From an alpha proteobacterium SCGC AAA536-G10 (GTDB lineage: Bacteria; Pseudomonadota; Alphaproteobacteria; Puniceispirillales; Marisalimonadaceae): a stretch of DNA of 64,000 bases. Below, in pieces: positions 53,986 to 64,000 of the stretch. Under the pieces are notes generated by a model. It had not been told where the DNA came from. It saw only the letters and a program-made list of their open reading frames with translations, and made no database searches. The stretch is from NCBI GenBank assembly GCA_905182395.1, contig CAJJBL010000018.1, positions 1 to 64,000 of the forward strand, read 5' to 3'. Numbering within the stretch: the first letter of the stretch is position 1; every line of letters begins with the position of its first letter. A program made the translations under genes and the position numbers.

Positions 53986-55198
53986 TTATACTAATATATT
54001 CATGAGTTAAGTCACAAGTGTAAACAGTTGCACGTGATTTTCCTACTCCAACGTCAGCAGAAATTATAATTTCTTTTTCTTGAAGATGCTTTGTTGCAAT
54101 TATTTCTGAATAGTTTTCTGCTTTCATTCCATTGTTTGTAACTAGTTCATCACCTATATAAATCTTAATTTTATCTCTATCTGCTCGTTCACCAGATTTT
54201 CCAATTGCCATTATAATTCTACCCCAATTTGCATCTTCCCCAGCTATAGCTGTCTTAACTAAAGGAGAGTTGGCGATAGAAAAACCAATTTTTTGAGCTG
54301 CCTTTTTTGAACTGGCGCCACTTATATTAATTGTTATAAACTTTGAAGCTCCTTCTCCATCTTTTACTATTAGCTTTGCTAAGTCTAGCATTAGACTGTT
54401 TAGATTTTCTTTAAAATTATTTAAACGCTTTTCAGATACATTTTTAATTTGATGATGTTTTGCTTTTCTTGTTGAAGCAAATAAAACAGTATCGCTTGTT
54501 GAAGTGTCGCTATCCACCGTAATGGAATTAAAACTTTTTTCATTAGCTTTTTGGAGTAATTGCTGGAGGATATCAGATGAAATATTAGCATTCGTAAAAA
54601 TAAAACCTAACATTGTAGCCATATTAGGTGCAATCATGCCTGATCCTTTAGCAATTCCAATTATATCAACTTCTACATCATCAATTAAACATTTTCGTGA
54701 TGAAATTTTTGAGAAAGTATCAGTAGTTCTAATGGTATCTGCAGCTTTTAGCCAGTTTGTTTCATGATTAGAATTCATACCTTTTAGGCCATTAATAATA
54801 AGTTCTGGATTTAAAACTTCACCAATAACTCCAGTAGAAGCCATAAACACTTCATGAGGGTTACAGTTTATTTTGTTAGATAAAAAATCAGTAACAATAT
54901 CAACAGTTTTTTCGCCTAAATGACCAGTAAATGCATTGGCATTCCCAGAATTAACTATAATAGCTCTAACTGATGGTTTTTCAGATGATATTAAATTATT
55001 TTTACTGTGAATGACTGGAGCACTGGCAGTTAATGATTTAGTGAAAACTCCTGCTATAGCACTACCTTCATCAAGTTGAATTAAGAGAAGGTCATCTTTG
55101 TTTTTAAAGGGTTTTTTTATGCCTGAAAAAATAGTAGATAATTTAATACCATCTAAATTATTTGTACTTTCAACTTCATTGCTTTTGTTTTTATTCAT
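53966..55198 (-). CDS. argJ: Bifunctional ornithine acetyltransferase / N-acetylglutamate synthase
   Basis: AIIVNSGNANAFTG, MASTGVIGEVL, GMIAPNMATMLGFIFTNA, NWGRIIMAIGKSG. Confidence 0.97.
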   Translation of the reverse strand: MNKNKSNEVESTNNLDGIKLSTIFSGIKKPFKNKDDLLLIQLDEGSAIAGVFTKSLTASAPVIHSKNNLISSEKPSVRAIIVNSGNANAFTGHLGEKTVDIVTDFLSNKINCNPHEVFMASTGVIGEVLNPELIINGLKGMNSNHETNWLKAADTIRTTDTFSKISSRKCLIDDVEVDIIGIAKGSGMIAPNMATMLGFIFTNANISSDILQQLLQKANEKSFNSITVDSDTSTSDTVLFASTRKAKHHQIKNVSEKRLNNFKENLNSLMLDLAKLIVKDGEGASKFITINISGASSKKAAQKIGFSIANSPLVKTAIAGEDANWGRIIMAIGKSGERADRDKIKIYIGDELVTNNGMKAENYSEIIATKHLQEKEIIISADVGVGKSRATVYTCDLTHEYISINADYRS

Positions 55199-55216
55199 AG
55201 CATTGCTTTTTAAAAA

Positions 55217-56056
55217 TTAATTGTTGACCTTCTTAGCCACATCTTCAAATTTATTTATTATAATTTTTTGATTTTTTTTAATTTCTTTTTCTAAATTAAC
55301 CAATGATTTTTTTTTAATCATATTTATAATTTCTGGTTCTATTTCTGTAAAATTTTTAGGTTGAGATATTCTAACGTCATTTAATTTAATAATATGAAAC
55401 CCAAATTTAGTTTTGACAGGTTCCTTTGTAATTTGACCCTTATTAAGTATAAATGTTGCCTTTTCAAATTCTTTAACCATTTGTCCAGAACTAAACCAAC
55501 CTAGTTTGCCTCCAGTTTTCCCAGAAGGTCCAACAGAGAATTCTTTTGCCAAGTCAGAGAATGAGGCTTTATTATTTAATTTTTTAATAATATTTAAAGC
55601 CTCTTTTTCTTCTTTTACTAGAATATGGCTCGCATTATATTCTTTTGAAGATTTAAACGATTTTAAATAATTATTATAAAAATTTTTAAGATTTTTTTTA
55701 TCTAATTTCTGGCTTAGATAACTGTTAAGCCAATACTTTGCCATTATTTGTTCTTTACGTTTGTTAATTTCAGAAAGAACTTTTTTGTTTTTATCTAAGT
55801 TTTCTTTATAAGCTTGTTGAGCAATAAGATGTTGATTGATTAGTTCGTTAACTATGTTTGGATATAAACTAGGAAGAGGTTGCTCTTTAATTTTTGAAGG
55901 CAACTTTTCAAGAGCCATTAAAACATCTTTAGCTGAAATAATGTGATCATTGACTTGTGCTGCAATGACTTTGTTTGGATCTTGAGCAAAAGCAGAATTA
56001 AATGATAAAATAAAAAGTAATTTGATAATAATAAAAGTTTTTTTTAAACAAGACAT
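55217..56056 (-). CDS. Periplasmic parvulin-type peptidyl-prolyl isomerase
   Basis: Signal peptide; YNASHILVKEEKEALNIIKKLNNKASFSDLAKEFSVGPSGKTGGKLGWFSSGQMVKEFEKATF, KTKFGFHIIKL. Confidence 0.93.
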   Translation of the reverse strand: MSCLKKTFIIIKLLFILSFNSAFAQDPNKVIAAQVNDHIISAKDVLMALEKLPSKIKEQPLPSLYPNIVNELINQHLIAQQAYKENLDKNKKVLSEINKRKEQIMAKYWLNSYLSQKLDKKNLKNFYNNYLKSFKSSKEYNASHILVKEEKEALNIIKKLNNKASFSDLAKEFSVGPSGKTGGKLGWFSSGQMVKEFEKATFILNKGQITKEPVKTKFGFHIIKLNDVRISQPKNFTEIEPEIINMIKKKSLVNLEKEIKKNQKIIINKFEDVAKKVNN

Positions 56057-56140
56057 TCAATTATATTCCAACTATAAGTTTTTTTATAATTTTTTACATT
56101 TTTTTTCTATGCTATACAAGAAATCATGATTTTTATTTAT

Positions 56141-56181
56141 ATTATTTAAAGAATATATGAAATAAATATTCTTTAAATAAT
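56141..56181 (+). promoter_or_regulatory. Perfect 16-bp inverted repeat (hairpin) in the secA upstream region
   Basis: attatttaaagaatat (56141-56156), loop atgaaataa (56157-56165), atattctttaaataat (56166-56181). It ends a few nt before the ggag Shine-Dalgarno of secA. Confidence 0.75.
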
Positions 56182-56193
56182 TGGAGTTCTATA

Positions 56194-58791
56194 ATGTTCA
56201 AAAAAATAACGTCCAAATTTTTTTCTTCATCCAATGATAGGCAAATTAATAAATTTAGACCTATTGTTGATAAGATTAACAAGTTTGAAAATCAATTAGC
56301 TGTGTTAAAAGACAAAGAATTAAAACTAAAAACTATTGAATTTAGAAACCGATTATCAAAAGGAGAAACTTTAGAAGACATTCTTCCAGAAGCTTTTGCT
56401 ACAGTTAGAGAGGCGGCTAAAAGAACTTTAAATCAAAGACATTTTGATGTTCAGTTAATAGGAGGTCTCGTATTACATAATGGAAAAATAGCTGAAATGA
56501 AGACAGGTGAAGGTAAAACTTTAGTTGCTACATTGGCTTGCTATCTTAATGCATTAGAAGGAAAAGGGGTTCACGTTGTTACAGTTAATGATTATTTAGC
56601 AAAAAGAGATTCTGAATGGATGGGAAAAGTTCATGAATTCTTGGGTATGACTGTAGGTTGTGTTGTTTCTGAGATTGATGATCAAGAAAGAAGATTGGCT
56701 TATAAGGCAGACATAACTTATGGAACCAACAATGAATTTGGTTTTGATTATCTTAGAGATAATATGAAATATAGTTTGGATGAAATGGTTCAAAGGCCGT
56801 TTAATTTTGCTATTGTTGATGAAGTTGATTCTATTTTAATTGATGAAGCTAGAACACCATTAATTATTTCAGGCCAATCAGAAGATTCTTCTATATTGTA
56901 TAAATCAATAGATAAATTTATACCTTCTCTTGAAAAAGATGATTATGAATTAGATGAAAAGCAGAGAACTTGCAACTTAACTGATAAAGGCATTGAGAGT
57001 ATTGAAGAATCTTTAAAAAAAGTTGGTTTAATTGAAGATGGCACTCTCTACGATATAAAAAATATTTCTTTTTTACATCATATAAACCAAGCTCTAAGAG
57101 CTCATATGTTATTTAAAAAAAATACGCATTATATGGTTAAAAATGATAATGTTATCATAATTGATGAGTTCACTGGACGAGCTATGGAAGGTCGTAGATT
57201 TGGAGAAGGTCAGCATCAGGCAATAGAAGCGAAAGAAAATGTTACTGTTCAGGCTGAAAACCAAACATTAGCAAGCGTTACTTTTCAAAATTATTTTAGG
57301 ATGTATCCAAAATTATCAGGAATGACAGGAACTGCCTTAACAGAAGAAGGTGAGTTCTCCGAAATATATAAGTTAGATGTTATAGATGTTCCTACTAATT
57401 TAAAGGTTGCTAGACTAGACAGCAATGATGAGATTTATAAAACTAATGAAGAAAGAGATGATGCTGTTGTTAATCTAATTGAAGAATGTCAAAAAAATAA
57501 CCAGCCAGTTTTAGTTGGAACAGTTTCTATAGAGAAGTCTGAAGTGTTATCAAAATTACTTAGTCAAAAGAAAATTATACATGAAGTTTTGAACGCTAAG
57601 TTTCATGAACAAGAGGCTAAGATAATTGGATACGCTGGAATGCCTAGAGCAGTTACAATTGCTACTAATATGGCAGGAAGAGGAACTGATATTCAATTAG
57701 GTGGTAATTTAGAAATAAGGCAGTCTAAAGAAATTGATTTATCATCTAAAAAATATGAGCAGGAATTGCAAGATTTAAAATTAGATATTGAAGAAAAAAG
57801 AAATGTGGCTCTTGCTGGCGGTGGTTTATACGTTATCGGAACAGAACGACATGAAAGTAGAAGAATAGACAATCAATTAAGAGGAAGAACTGGACGTCAA
57901 GGTGATCCAGGCGCCTCAAAGTTTTTGTTGTCTTTACAAGATGACTTGATGAGAATTTTTGGATCTGATCGTTTGGAATCAATGTTAAGTAAGCTGGGTC
58001 TAGAAAAAGGTGAGGCGATTGTTCATCCTTGGATTAATAAAGCTGTAGAAAAAGCACAAGGTAAGGTTGAGGCTCATAATTTTGAAATTAGAAAGCAGTT
58101 GTTAAAGTTTGACGATGTTATGAATGATCAAAGAAAAGTTATCTTTGATCAAAGAAAAGAAATTATGAGATCTGATGATATTAGTGAAATGGTTTCAGAT
58201 ATGCGTCATGAAGTTATTGAGAATTTCGTTGTGCAATCTATTCCTAGTCAAAGTTACCATGATCAATGGGATGCAGATGGGCTTAATGAAAACATAACAA
58301 ATCATTTAGGTCTAAATATTCCTGTAAAAAATTGGATTAAAGAAGATGGAATTGTAGAGCAAGAAATTATTAATCGCTTAAATGATATGTCAGATAAATT
58401 CATGGCCGAAAGAGCTGTTAATTTTGGTATAAATTTGTTTAGGCAGGCAGAGAAAACTTTATTGCTTCAAGTATTAGACCAATGTTGGAAAGATCATTTA
58501 TTAATGTTAGATCAAATGAGACAATCTATTGGCTTAAGAGCGTATGCGCAAAAAGATCCATTAAATGAGTATAAAAGAGAAGCGTTTGAACTTTTTGAAA
58601 ATATGCTTGAAAAACTAAGAAAAACAATCACAGCGGTTTTGTCTAACATTCAAATAAGTAAAGAAGAAACAGTTTCTAATTCACAAATTGATGAAAACAA
58701 AGATGTAATCAATAATGGCAAAACTTCTAGAAATGCAATTTGTCCATGTGGTTCAGGAAAAAAATACAAGCATTGTCATGGTAAATTTTAA
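56194..58791 (+). CDS. secA: Preprotein translocase ATPase SecA
   Basis: [63 protein letters not shown]-terminal [14 protein letters not shown]. Confidence 0.99.
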   Translation: MFKKITSKFFSSSNDRQINKFRPIVDKINKFENQLAVLKDKELKLKTIEFRNRLSKGETLEDILPEAFATVREAAKRTLNQRHFDVQLIGGLVLHNGKIAEMKTGEGKTLVATLACYLNALEGKGVHVVTVNDYLAKRDSEWMGKVHEFLGMTVGCVVSEIDDQERRLAYKADITYGTNNEFGFDYLRDNMKYSLDEMVQRPFNFAIVDEVDSILIDEARTPLIISGQSEDSSILYKSIDKFIPSLEKDDYELDEKQRTCNLTDKGIESIEESLKKVGLIEDGTLYDIKNISFLHHINQALRAHMLFKKNTHYMVKNDNVIIIDEFTGRAMEGRRFGEGQHQAIEAKENVTVQAENQTLASVTFQNYFRMYPKLSGMTGTALTEEGEFSEIYKLDVIDVPTNLKVARLDSNDEIYKTNEERDDAVVNLIEECQKNNQPVLVGTVSIEKSEVLSKLLSQKKIIHEVLNAKFHEQEAKIIGYAGMPRAVTIATNMAGRGTDIQLGGNLEIRQSKEIDLSSKKYEQELQDLKLDIEEKRNVALAGGGLYVIGTERHESRRIDNQLRGRTGRQGDPGASKFLLSLQDDLMRIFGSDRLESMLSKLGLEKGEAIVHPWINKAVEKAQGKVEAHNFEIRKQLLKFDDVMNDQRKVIFDQRKEIMRSDDISEMVSDMRHEVIENFVVQSIPSQSYHDQWDADGLNENITNHLGLNIPVKNWIKEDGIVEQEIINRLNDMSDKFMAERAVNFGINLFRQAEKTLLLQVLDQCWKDHLLMLDQMRQSIGLRAYAQKDPLNEYKREAFELFENMLEKLRKTITAVLSNIQISKEETVSNSQIDENKDVINNGKTSRNAICPCGSGKKYKHCHGKF

Positions 58792-58805
58792 ATTTAATAA
58801 ATAAA

Positions 58806-59288
58806 ATGATTAAATACACACTTAAATGTAAATCGACATATTGTTCAAATCAAAATAATTTTGATGGTTGGTTTCGAAACATGGAATCTTTTGAAAAGCA
58901 AAAATCTAAAGATTTAATACTTTGTCCATTATGTGGAAGTGATGACATTATAAAATCTTTATCAACTCCTGCTTTAAGCTCATCTAAAAATAAATTGTCT
59001 GCTGCTCAAGTAGAGAAAGATGACAGAGGAGACAAAAAAAATACTTCTTCAGTTGAGGTAAACGACAAAATGAACAAAGCTTCAATAATTTTAAGAGCTA
59101 TTAAGAAAGAAATTCAAAAGAACTCAGAATATGTAGGCAATAATTTTGCAAAAGAAGCTCGTTCAATTAAAGAAGGTGAAACCAAAGAAAGATCTATATA
59201 TGGTCATGGCACAAATAAAGAAATTGAAGAGTTAAAAGACGAAGGTATTAATATTTTAAATATTCCCTGGGTTCCTGATGACCATTAA
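58806..59288 (+). CDS. DUF1178 family protein
   Basis: MIKYTLKCKSTYCSNQNNFDGWFRNMESFEKQKSKDLILCPLCGSDDIIKSLSTPAL. Confidence 0.88.
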   Translation: MIKYTLKCKSTYCSNQNNFDGWFRNMESFEKQKSKDLILCPLCGSDDIIKSLSTPALSSSKNKLSAAQVEKDDRGDKKNTSSVEVNDKMNKASIILRAIKKEIQKNSEYVGNNFAKEARSIKEGETKERSIYGHGTNKEIEELKDEGINILNIPWVPDDH

Positions 59289-59298
59289 ATCATTTGAT

Positions 59299-60072
59299 TT
59301 ATTTTATATTAATGCCTGCTAATCCATAGTTTACCTGTATATTCCTCGATAATTTAAATTCACCAAATTCTTTATTTATCAAGTTATGCATTTTAAAAGT
59401 AGGAATAAATCCAGTTTTGTCATCTAAAATTATTTTATGTTTTGCTGCTTCTTCTATAAGTTGATTAGGAGAAATAAATTTTTTAGGATCGTGAGTTCCT
59501 TTTGGAAGGATACTTAATACGTCTTCAGCAAAAAATTTTCCCAATAAAACACCTAAAACTGACTGATTTATTGTAGTAAGAACTACTAAGCCACCTGGTT
59601 TAGATAGCTTTGAGATGTCTGATAAAAACAAATCTCTGTTATTCACATGTTCAATAACTTCTGATGCAATAACGATATCAAATTGATTATTTAGATTTAA
59701 ATTTTCAGATTTAATTAATGCAGCTGTGTCCATGCATTTAAAATCTATTTGTAATCTACTTTTTTGTGAATGCAAGGTAGCTGATTTAATTGCCATATCA
59801 GAGGCATCTATGCCTGTTACTTTAGCTCCAAGTCTGCACAATGGTTCTGATAAAATCCCTCCTCCACAACCAATATCTAAACATTTTAAACCTTTAAGTA
59901 TGTTGCCTTCAGAATTATTTTTTGAAGAAACTCTTTTAGAATTTCTTAAAATAAACTCTATTCTTGCTCTAGACATTTTATGTAAAGCTGAAAATGGGCC
60001 TGATTTGTCCCACCATTTATTGCTTAATGCAGAAAATTGTTCTATTTCTTTTTGGTCTATTGTATTAATCAT
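59299..60072 (-). CDS. ubiG: Ubiquinone biosynthesis O-methyltransferase
   Basis: FSALSNKWWDKSGPFSALHKMSRARIEFI, LDIGCGGGILSEPLCRLGAKVTGIDAS, GTHDPKKFISPNQL. Confidence 0.96.
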   Translation of the reverse strand: MINTIDQKEIEQFSALSNKWWDKSGPFSALHKMSRARIEFILRNSKRVSSKNNSEGNILKGLKCLDIGCGGGILSEPLCRLGAKVTGIDASDMAIKSATLHSQKSRLQIDFKCMDTAALIKSENLNLNNQFDIVIASEVIEHVNNRDLFLSDISKLSKPGGLVVLTTINQSVLGVLLGKFFAEDVLSILPKGTHDPKKFISPNQLIEEAAKHKIILDDKTGFIPTFKMHNLINKEFGEFKLSRNIQVNYGLAGINIK

Positions 60073-60143
60073 TTTTTGAATACTTGTACTTATTTAATTT
60101 AAATTGATAAACATAAATTTTAAAACAGAAAGATAACAGAGAT

Positions 60144-61364
60144 TTGGAATTATTGGTATTGAAATTTGGAGGCACTTCTGTCGCTAATATTGATCGAATA
60201 AAAGCTGTGGCATTAAAGATAAAGTCAGAAGTAGAAAAAAAAAATAAGATTATTGCAGTGGTTTCGGCTATGTCAGGTGTAACAAATGATCTTGTTAGTC
60301 TTGTAAAACAAGCTTCTGAAACTTACGAATCATCTGAGTATGACGCGGTTTTATCTTCTGGAGAACAGGTAACATCTGCCTTGTTATCAATAGCTCTTCA
60401 ATCTCTTGGAATAAAATCTCGTTCATGGCTCGGTTGGCAAATACCTATTATTACTAATGACGTTCATGGGAATGCTAGAATAAAAGAAATTAAGAAAGAA
60501 AATATCTTGAAATCGCTAGATAATGGATTTGTAACTATCGTTTCTGGGTTTCAAGGGATTTCAAGCAAGAATAGAATTACTACTTTAGGTAGAGGTGGAT
60601 CAGATACATCTGCGGTAGCTTTGGCGGCAGCATTTTCAGCTGATCGATGTGATATCTATACAGATGTTGATGGTATTTATACAACAGATCCGAGAATAGT
60701 AAAAAATGCAAAAAAATTAGATTATATCACCTATGAAGAAATGTTAGAGCTTGCATCTCAAGGAGCTAAAGTCCTTCATACAAGATCTGTTGCTTTGGCT
60801 ATGAAATATTCAGTTAAGCTCAGAGTGTTAAGTAGTTTTCAAAACCTACCTGGAACGACTGTTGTTAATGAGGAGCATAATATGGAAAAATCTGAAATTA
60901 TTGGGATAGCTCATAACCCTAATGAAGCTAAAATAACAATTTCTATAGTGCCTGACAAACCTGGGCAGGCTGCATTGATTTTTGGAGCTTTAGCTGACAA
61001 AGGAATAAATGTAGATATGATTGTTCAGTCATCAACAATTGATAACAGTTCAACTGATATAACTTTTACTATTCCAGAAAATGATTTAATTTTAGCTCAA
61101 GGTATTCTTAAAAACATTCAGAATGAAATTGGATTTTCTCAAGTTACTAGTGATATTAACGTTGTTAAAATTTCTATAGTAGGTAATGCTATGAGAAGTC
61201 AGCCAGGTATAGCAAAAACTATGTTCGCAACTTTAGCTAATAACCAAATAAACATACATGTTATTTCAACTAGTGAAATTAAAATATCAGTGCTTGTATC
61301 TTCAGATTACACGGAATTAGCCATGAGGTCTCTTCACACAGCCTTTAGTTTAGATAAAAAATAA
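60144..61364 (+). CDS. lysC: Aspartate kinase (TTG start)
   Basis: LVLKFGGTSVANIDRIK, TLGRGGSDTSAVALAAAF, TDVDGIYTTDPRIV, two ACT domains. Confidence 0.97.
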   Translation: MELLVLKFGGTSVANIDRIKAVALKIKSEVEKKNKIIAVVSAMSGVTNDLVSLVKQASETYESSEYDAVLSSGEQVTSALLSIALQSLGIKSRSWLGWQIPIITNDVHGNARIKEIKKENILKSLDNGFVTIVSGFQGISSKNRITTLGRGGSDTSAVALAAAFSADRCDIYTDVDGIYTTDPRIVKNAKKLDYITYEEMLELASQGAKVLHTRSVALAMKYSVKLRVLSSFQNLPGTTVVNEEHNMEKSEIIGIAHNPNEAKITISIVPDKPGQAALIFGALADKGINVDMIVQSSTIDNSSTDITFTIPENDLILAQGILKNIQNEIGFSQVTSDINVVKISIVGNAMRSQPGIAKTMFATLANNQINIHVISTSEIKISVLVSSDYTELAMRSLHTAFSLDKK

Positions 61365-61464
61365 TATTTTACTACTTTATATTGCATTAAATTTACACAT
61401 AATAAATCATTGGTTGATTTAAGATCAAACTCAATATAAAATATAACAAATTTATGGAGCGCAC

Positions 61465-62529
61465 ATGGATTCTGATAATAGCAAGGAAAACAAAACTTTG
61501 TTAGATCCTTCTTCTATTAATGATACATCTGTATCAGATAGGATAACTGAGGCATTTGACACTGTTCAATTATCTGCTATTGGCAAGATGTGTTTAGACG
61601 CTAGAGTTAAAAAAAGTTTAACACAAGAGCAAGCAAGTTCAATACTTAAACTTAGAGTTAAAATTATAAAAGACTTTGAAAACGGTGATGATATTGAATT
61701 ACCTGGATTAACTTATAAAGTAGGTTTTGTCAGATCTTATGCTCGTTTATTAGGTTTAGATGGAGATTATTTAGTACAAGAATACACATCTAGTATAGAA
61801 TTGGGTGGCTTGAAAGAAGAATATAATTTTCTTACCCCAAGAGTTGAAAGAAAAAAACTTTTACCTTTGGGAGCGCTCTTTTCTTTTTTTGTTGCTTTAA
61901 TTATTTATTCTGGTTGGTATTATAGTGAACGAGTTCAAATAGTAGAAAGTAAAAATAGCGATATGGCTATGAAAGAATTCGAAAATTATGAAATAATACA
62001 AGAAAATAAAAAAAAATATGAAGATGTTATAATAAAGCAAAAGCAAGATGAAAGCTTACAAGTTTCTAATTTATCTAAAGAGATTTTATTAACTAAAGCA
62101 AAAACAGACCTTACAAATTTTTTGGGGAATTCAAATTCAACTATTTCTAATATAAAAGATAATGAAAAAATAATTTTTAAAGATGATATTAAGCCTATTA
62201 TTAATACATCTAAAAATATATCAAGTGAATTGTCTGCTATAGCTAAAGAAAGAGATCCAAGTTCAGAAATGATAATTAAAGCCTTTGGCAATAGTTGGAT
62301 TGAAATTGAGGATATAGATGGTCATATTGTAATGACAAGGTTAATGAGGCCTGGTGAAACTTATGTAGTTCCTAAAAAGAGCGGCTTGACTTTTAATACG
62401 GGGAACGCTGGAGGTCTATCATTATCATATGGTAATATTACAATACCTTCTTTAGGTAAAGTAGGAGAGATAATTAGTGCTCGTCCATTAAATATTGAAG
62501 CCTTTAAAGACAAACAAATTATCAATTAA
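61465..62529 (+). CDS. RodZ-like helix-turn-helix/TM protein
   Basis: MCLDARVKKSLTQEQASSILKLRVKIIKDFENGDDIELPGLTYKVGFVRSYARLLGLD (HTH_25), TM LFSFFVALIIYSGWYY, DUF4115-like C-terminus; upstream of ispG. Confidence 0.87.
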   Translation: MDSDNSKENKTLLDPSSINDTSVSDRITEAFDTVQLSAIGKMCLDARVKKSLTQEQASSILKLRVKIIKDFENGDDIELPGLTYKVGFVRSYARLLGLDGDYLVQEYTSSIELGGLKEEYNFLTPRVERKKLLPLGALFSFFVALIIYSGWYYSERVQIVESKNSDMAMKEFENYEIIQENKKKYEDVIIKQKQDESLQVSNLSKEILLTKAKTDLTNFLGNSNSTISNIKDNEKIIFKDDIKPIINTSKNISSELSAIAKERDPSSEMIIKAFGNSWIEIEDIDGHIVMTRLMRPGETYVVPKKSGLTFNTGNAGGLSLSYGNITIPSLGKVGEIISARPLNIEAFKDKQIIN

Positions 62530-62592
62530 TTACTTATTATAAACAATAAGTAACCACTTATTTATTAAATATATTGGTTTCAAGGAAATTTA

Positions 62593-63690
62593 ATGAGCAT
62601 TAGACCATATAGAAACATAGAACGAAGAAAATCAAGAAAAATTAAAGTAGGTAATATTTTGGTTGGAGGAGATGCTCCAATTAGTGTTCAGACTATGACT
62701 AATACTCTTACCACTGATATAAATGGAACAATTAAGCAAATTGAAAAATCAGCAGAGGCAGGAGCTGATATTATAAGAGTTTCTTGTCCAGACAAGGAAT
62801 CAACCATTGCATTGCGTCAAATAGTTAAGTTATCGCCTATTCCAATTATTGCTGATATTCATTATCATTATCTTAGAGCTGTTGAGGCAGCGGATGCGGG
62901 TGCTGCATGTTTGAGGATTAATCCAGGTAATATAGGCAACGTAGATAAAGTAAAAGAAGTTATTAATGCAGCTAAAGTTAATGATGTTTCTATTAGAATA
63001 GGTGTAAACGCCGGATCATTAGAAAAAAAAATTCTTGAAAAGTATGGAGAGCCAACGCCAGAGGCGCTTGTTGAATCTGCTTTAAATCATATTCAAATTT
63101 TAAAGGATCATGATTTTGATCAATATAAAATTAGCGTAAAGGCTTCAGACGTGTTTTTAGCAGTAGCAGCATATACTCAACTAGCGGATATTGTTGATTG
63201 TCCCTTGCATATTGGTATTACAGAAGCTGGAAGCCTTAGATCTGGGACAATTAAGTCAGCGATTGGATTAGGAAATTTATTATGGGCTGGAATAGGAGAT
63301 ACGATAAGAGTATCTTTGTCTGCAGAACCTTATGAGGAAGTTAAAGCTGGATACGAAATTCTAAAATCTTTAGGGCTACGAAGAAGAGGTGTAACTGTTA
63401 TTTCTTGTCCATCATGTGCTAGGCAACAATTTGACGTGATTAGAACTGTCCAAGAAGTAGAAGAAAGACTTGAGCATATAACTGAATCAATAACAGTTTC
63501 AATTATTGGCTGTATTGTTAATGGACCTGGTGAAGCAAGAGAAACAGACATAGGATTAACAGGCGGAGGAAAAGGTTCTCATCAAATATATGTAAATGGT
63601 ATTACAGATCATATAATCAGGAATGAAAATGTTGCAGATTATATAGTCGATTTTGTACAAGATAAGATCTCACAAAGAAATATAAGTTAA
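62593..63690 (+). CDS. ispG: 4-hydroxy-3-methylbut-2-enyl diphosphate synthase
   Basis: [56 protein letters not shown]. Confidence 0.97.
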   Translation: MSIRPYRNIERRKSRKIKVGNILVGGDAPISVQTMTNTLTTDINGTIKQIEKSAEAGADIIRVSCPDKESTIALRQIVKLSPIPIIADIHYHYLRAVEAADAGAACLRINPGNIGNVDKVKEVINAAKVNDVSIRIGVNAGSLEKKILEKYGEPTPEALVESALNHIQILKDHDFDQYKISVKASDVFLAVAAYTQLADIVDCPLHIGITEAGSLRSGTIKSAIGLGNLLWAGIGDTIRVSLSAEPYEEVKAGYEILKSLGLRRRGVTVISCPSCARQQFDVIRTVQEVEERLEHITESITVSIIGCIVNGPGEARETDIGLTGGGKGSHQIYVNGITDHIIRNENVADYIVDFVQDKISQRNIS

Positions 63691-63735
63691 AATTAAAATG
63701 TATAATGTTTTATTTATTAATATCATGGACTTATA

Positions 63736-64000
63736 ATGGATAAGCTTAGGACAGTTAGAGGTGTTAATGACTTATTAGCTGAAACTCTAAATAATCATAA
63801 CTTTGTAATAAATAAAGGTTTAAATATTTCTAAGAAATATTGTTATTCTCAAATTGATACACCTATTTTTGAATTTTCTGAAATTTTTACAAAACCATTG
63901 GGTAAAACTAGCGACATTGTAACAAAGGAAAATTATACCTTTGAAGATAGAAGCGGTGATTTATTAATGCTAAGACCTGAGGGCACCTCAGGTGTTGTAA
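63736..64000 (+). CDS. hisS: Histidyl-tRNA synthetase, N-terminal fragment truncated by window end
   Basis: MDKLRTVRGVNDLLAE...QIDTPIFEFSEIFTKPLGKTSDIVTKENYTFEDRSGDLLMLRPEGTSGVV. Confidence 0.9.
   Translation, partial: MDKLRTVRGVNDLLAETLNNHNFVINKGLNISKKYCYSQIDTPIFEFSEIFTKPLGKTSDIVTKENYTFEDRSGDLLMLRPEGTSGVV

Noticed and set aside
60073-60143. Possible lysine riboswitch upstream of lysC
   Set aside because: The gap is too short (71 bp) and lacks any conserved lysine-riboswitch elements.

Overview
The window is a dense, AT-rich stretch of bacterial chromosome, most likely from a streamlined alphaproteobacterium. The taxon is inferred from gene content and gene order only. It looks like the replication-origin neighbourhood: ubiB-ubiE / mutM-rpsT-dnaA-dnaN-recF-gyrB. 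Around it are housekeeping blocks: hisC-tyrA, lysA-lptM-argH, etfAB, folD, aspS, groESL, class I lysyl-tRNA synthetase, pyrD, rpmB, cobTS, bolA, aroBK, xerD, accA, grxC, mutT, argJ, secA, ubiG, lysC, rodZ-like, ispG and hisS. I saw no mobile element, prophage, CRISPR array, rRNA or tRNA. The ORF track missed two small genes (an LptM-like lipoprotein between lysA and argH, and a 46-aa membrane peptide upstream of the gene preceding xerD) and two edge-truncated genes. Non-coding elements seen: a tandem glycine riboswitch upstream of a DadA-type oxidoreductase, two clear intrinsic terminators, and an RpoH-type promoter upstream of groES. The least-explained signals are (i) a perfect 30-bp inverted repeat inside the coding region of a zinc-ribbon membrane protein, and (ii) a perfect 16-bp hairpin just upstream of secA whose 9-nt loop reads ATG AAA TAA. 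I found no convincing new multi-gene system.
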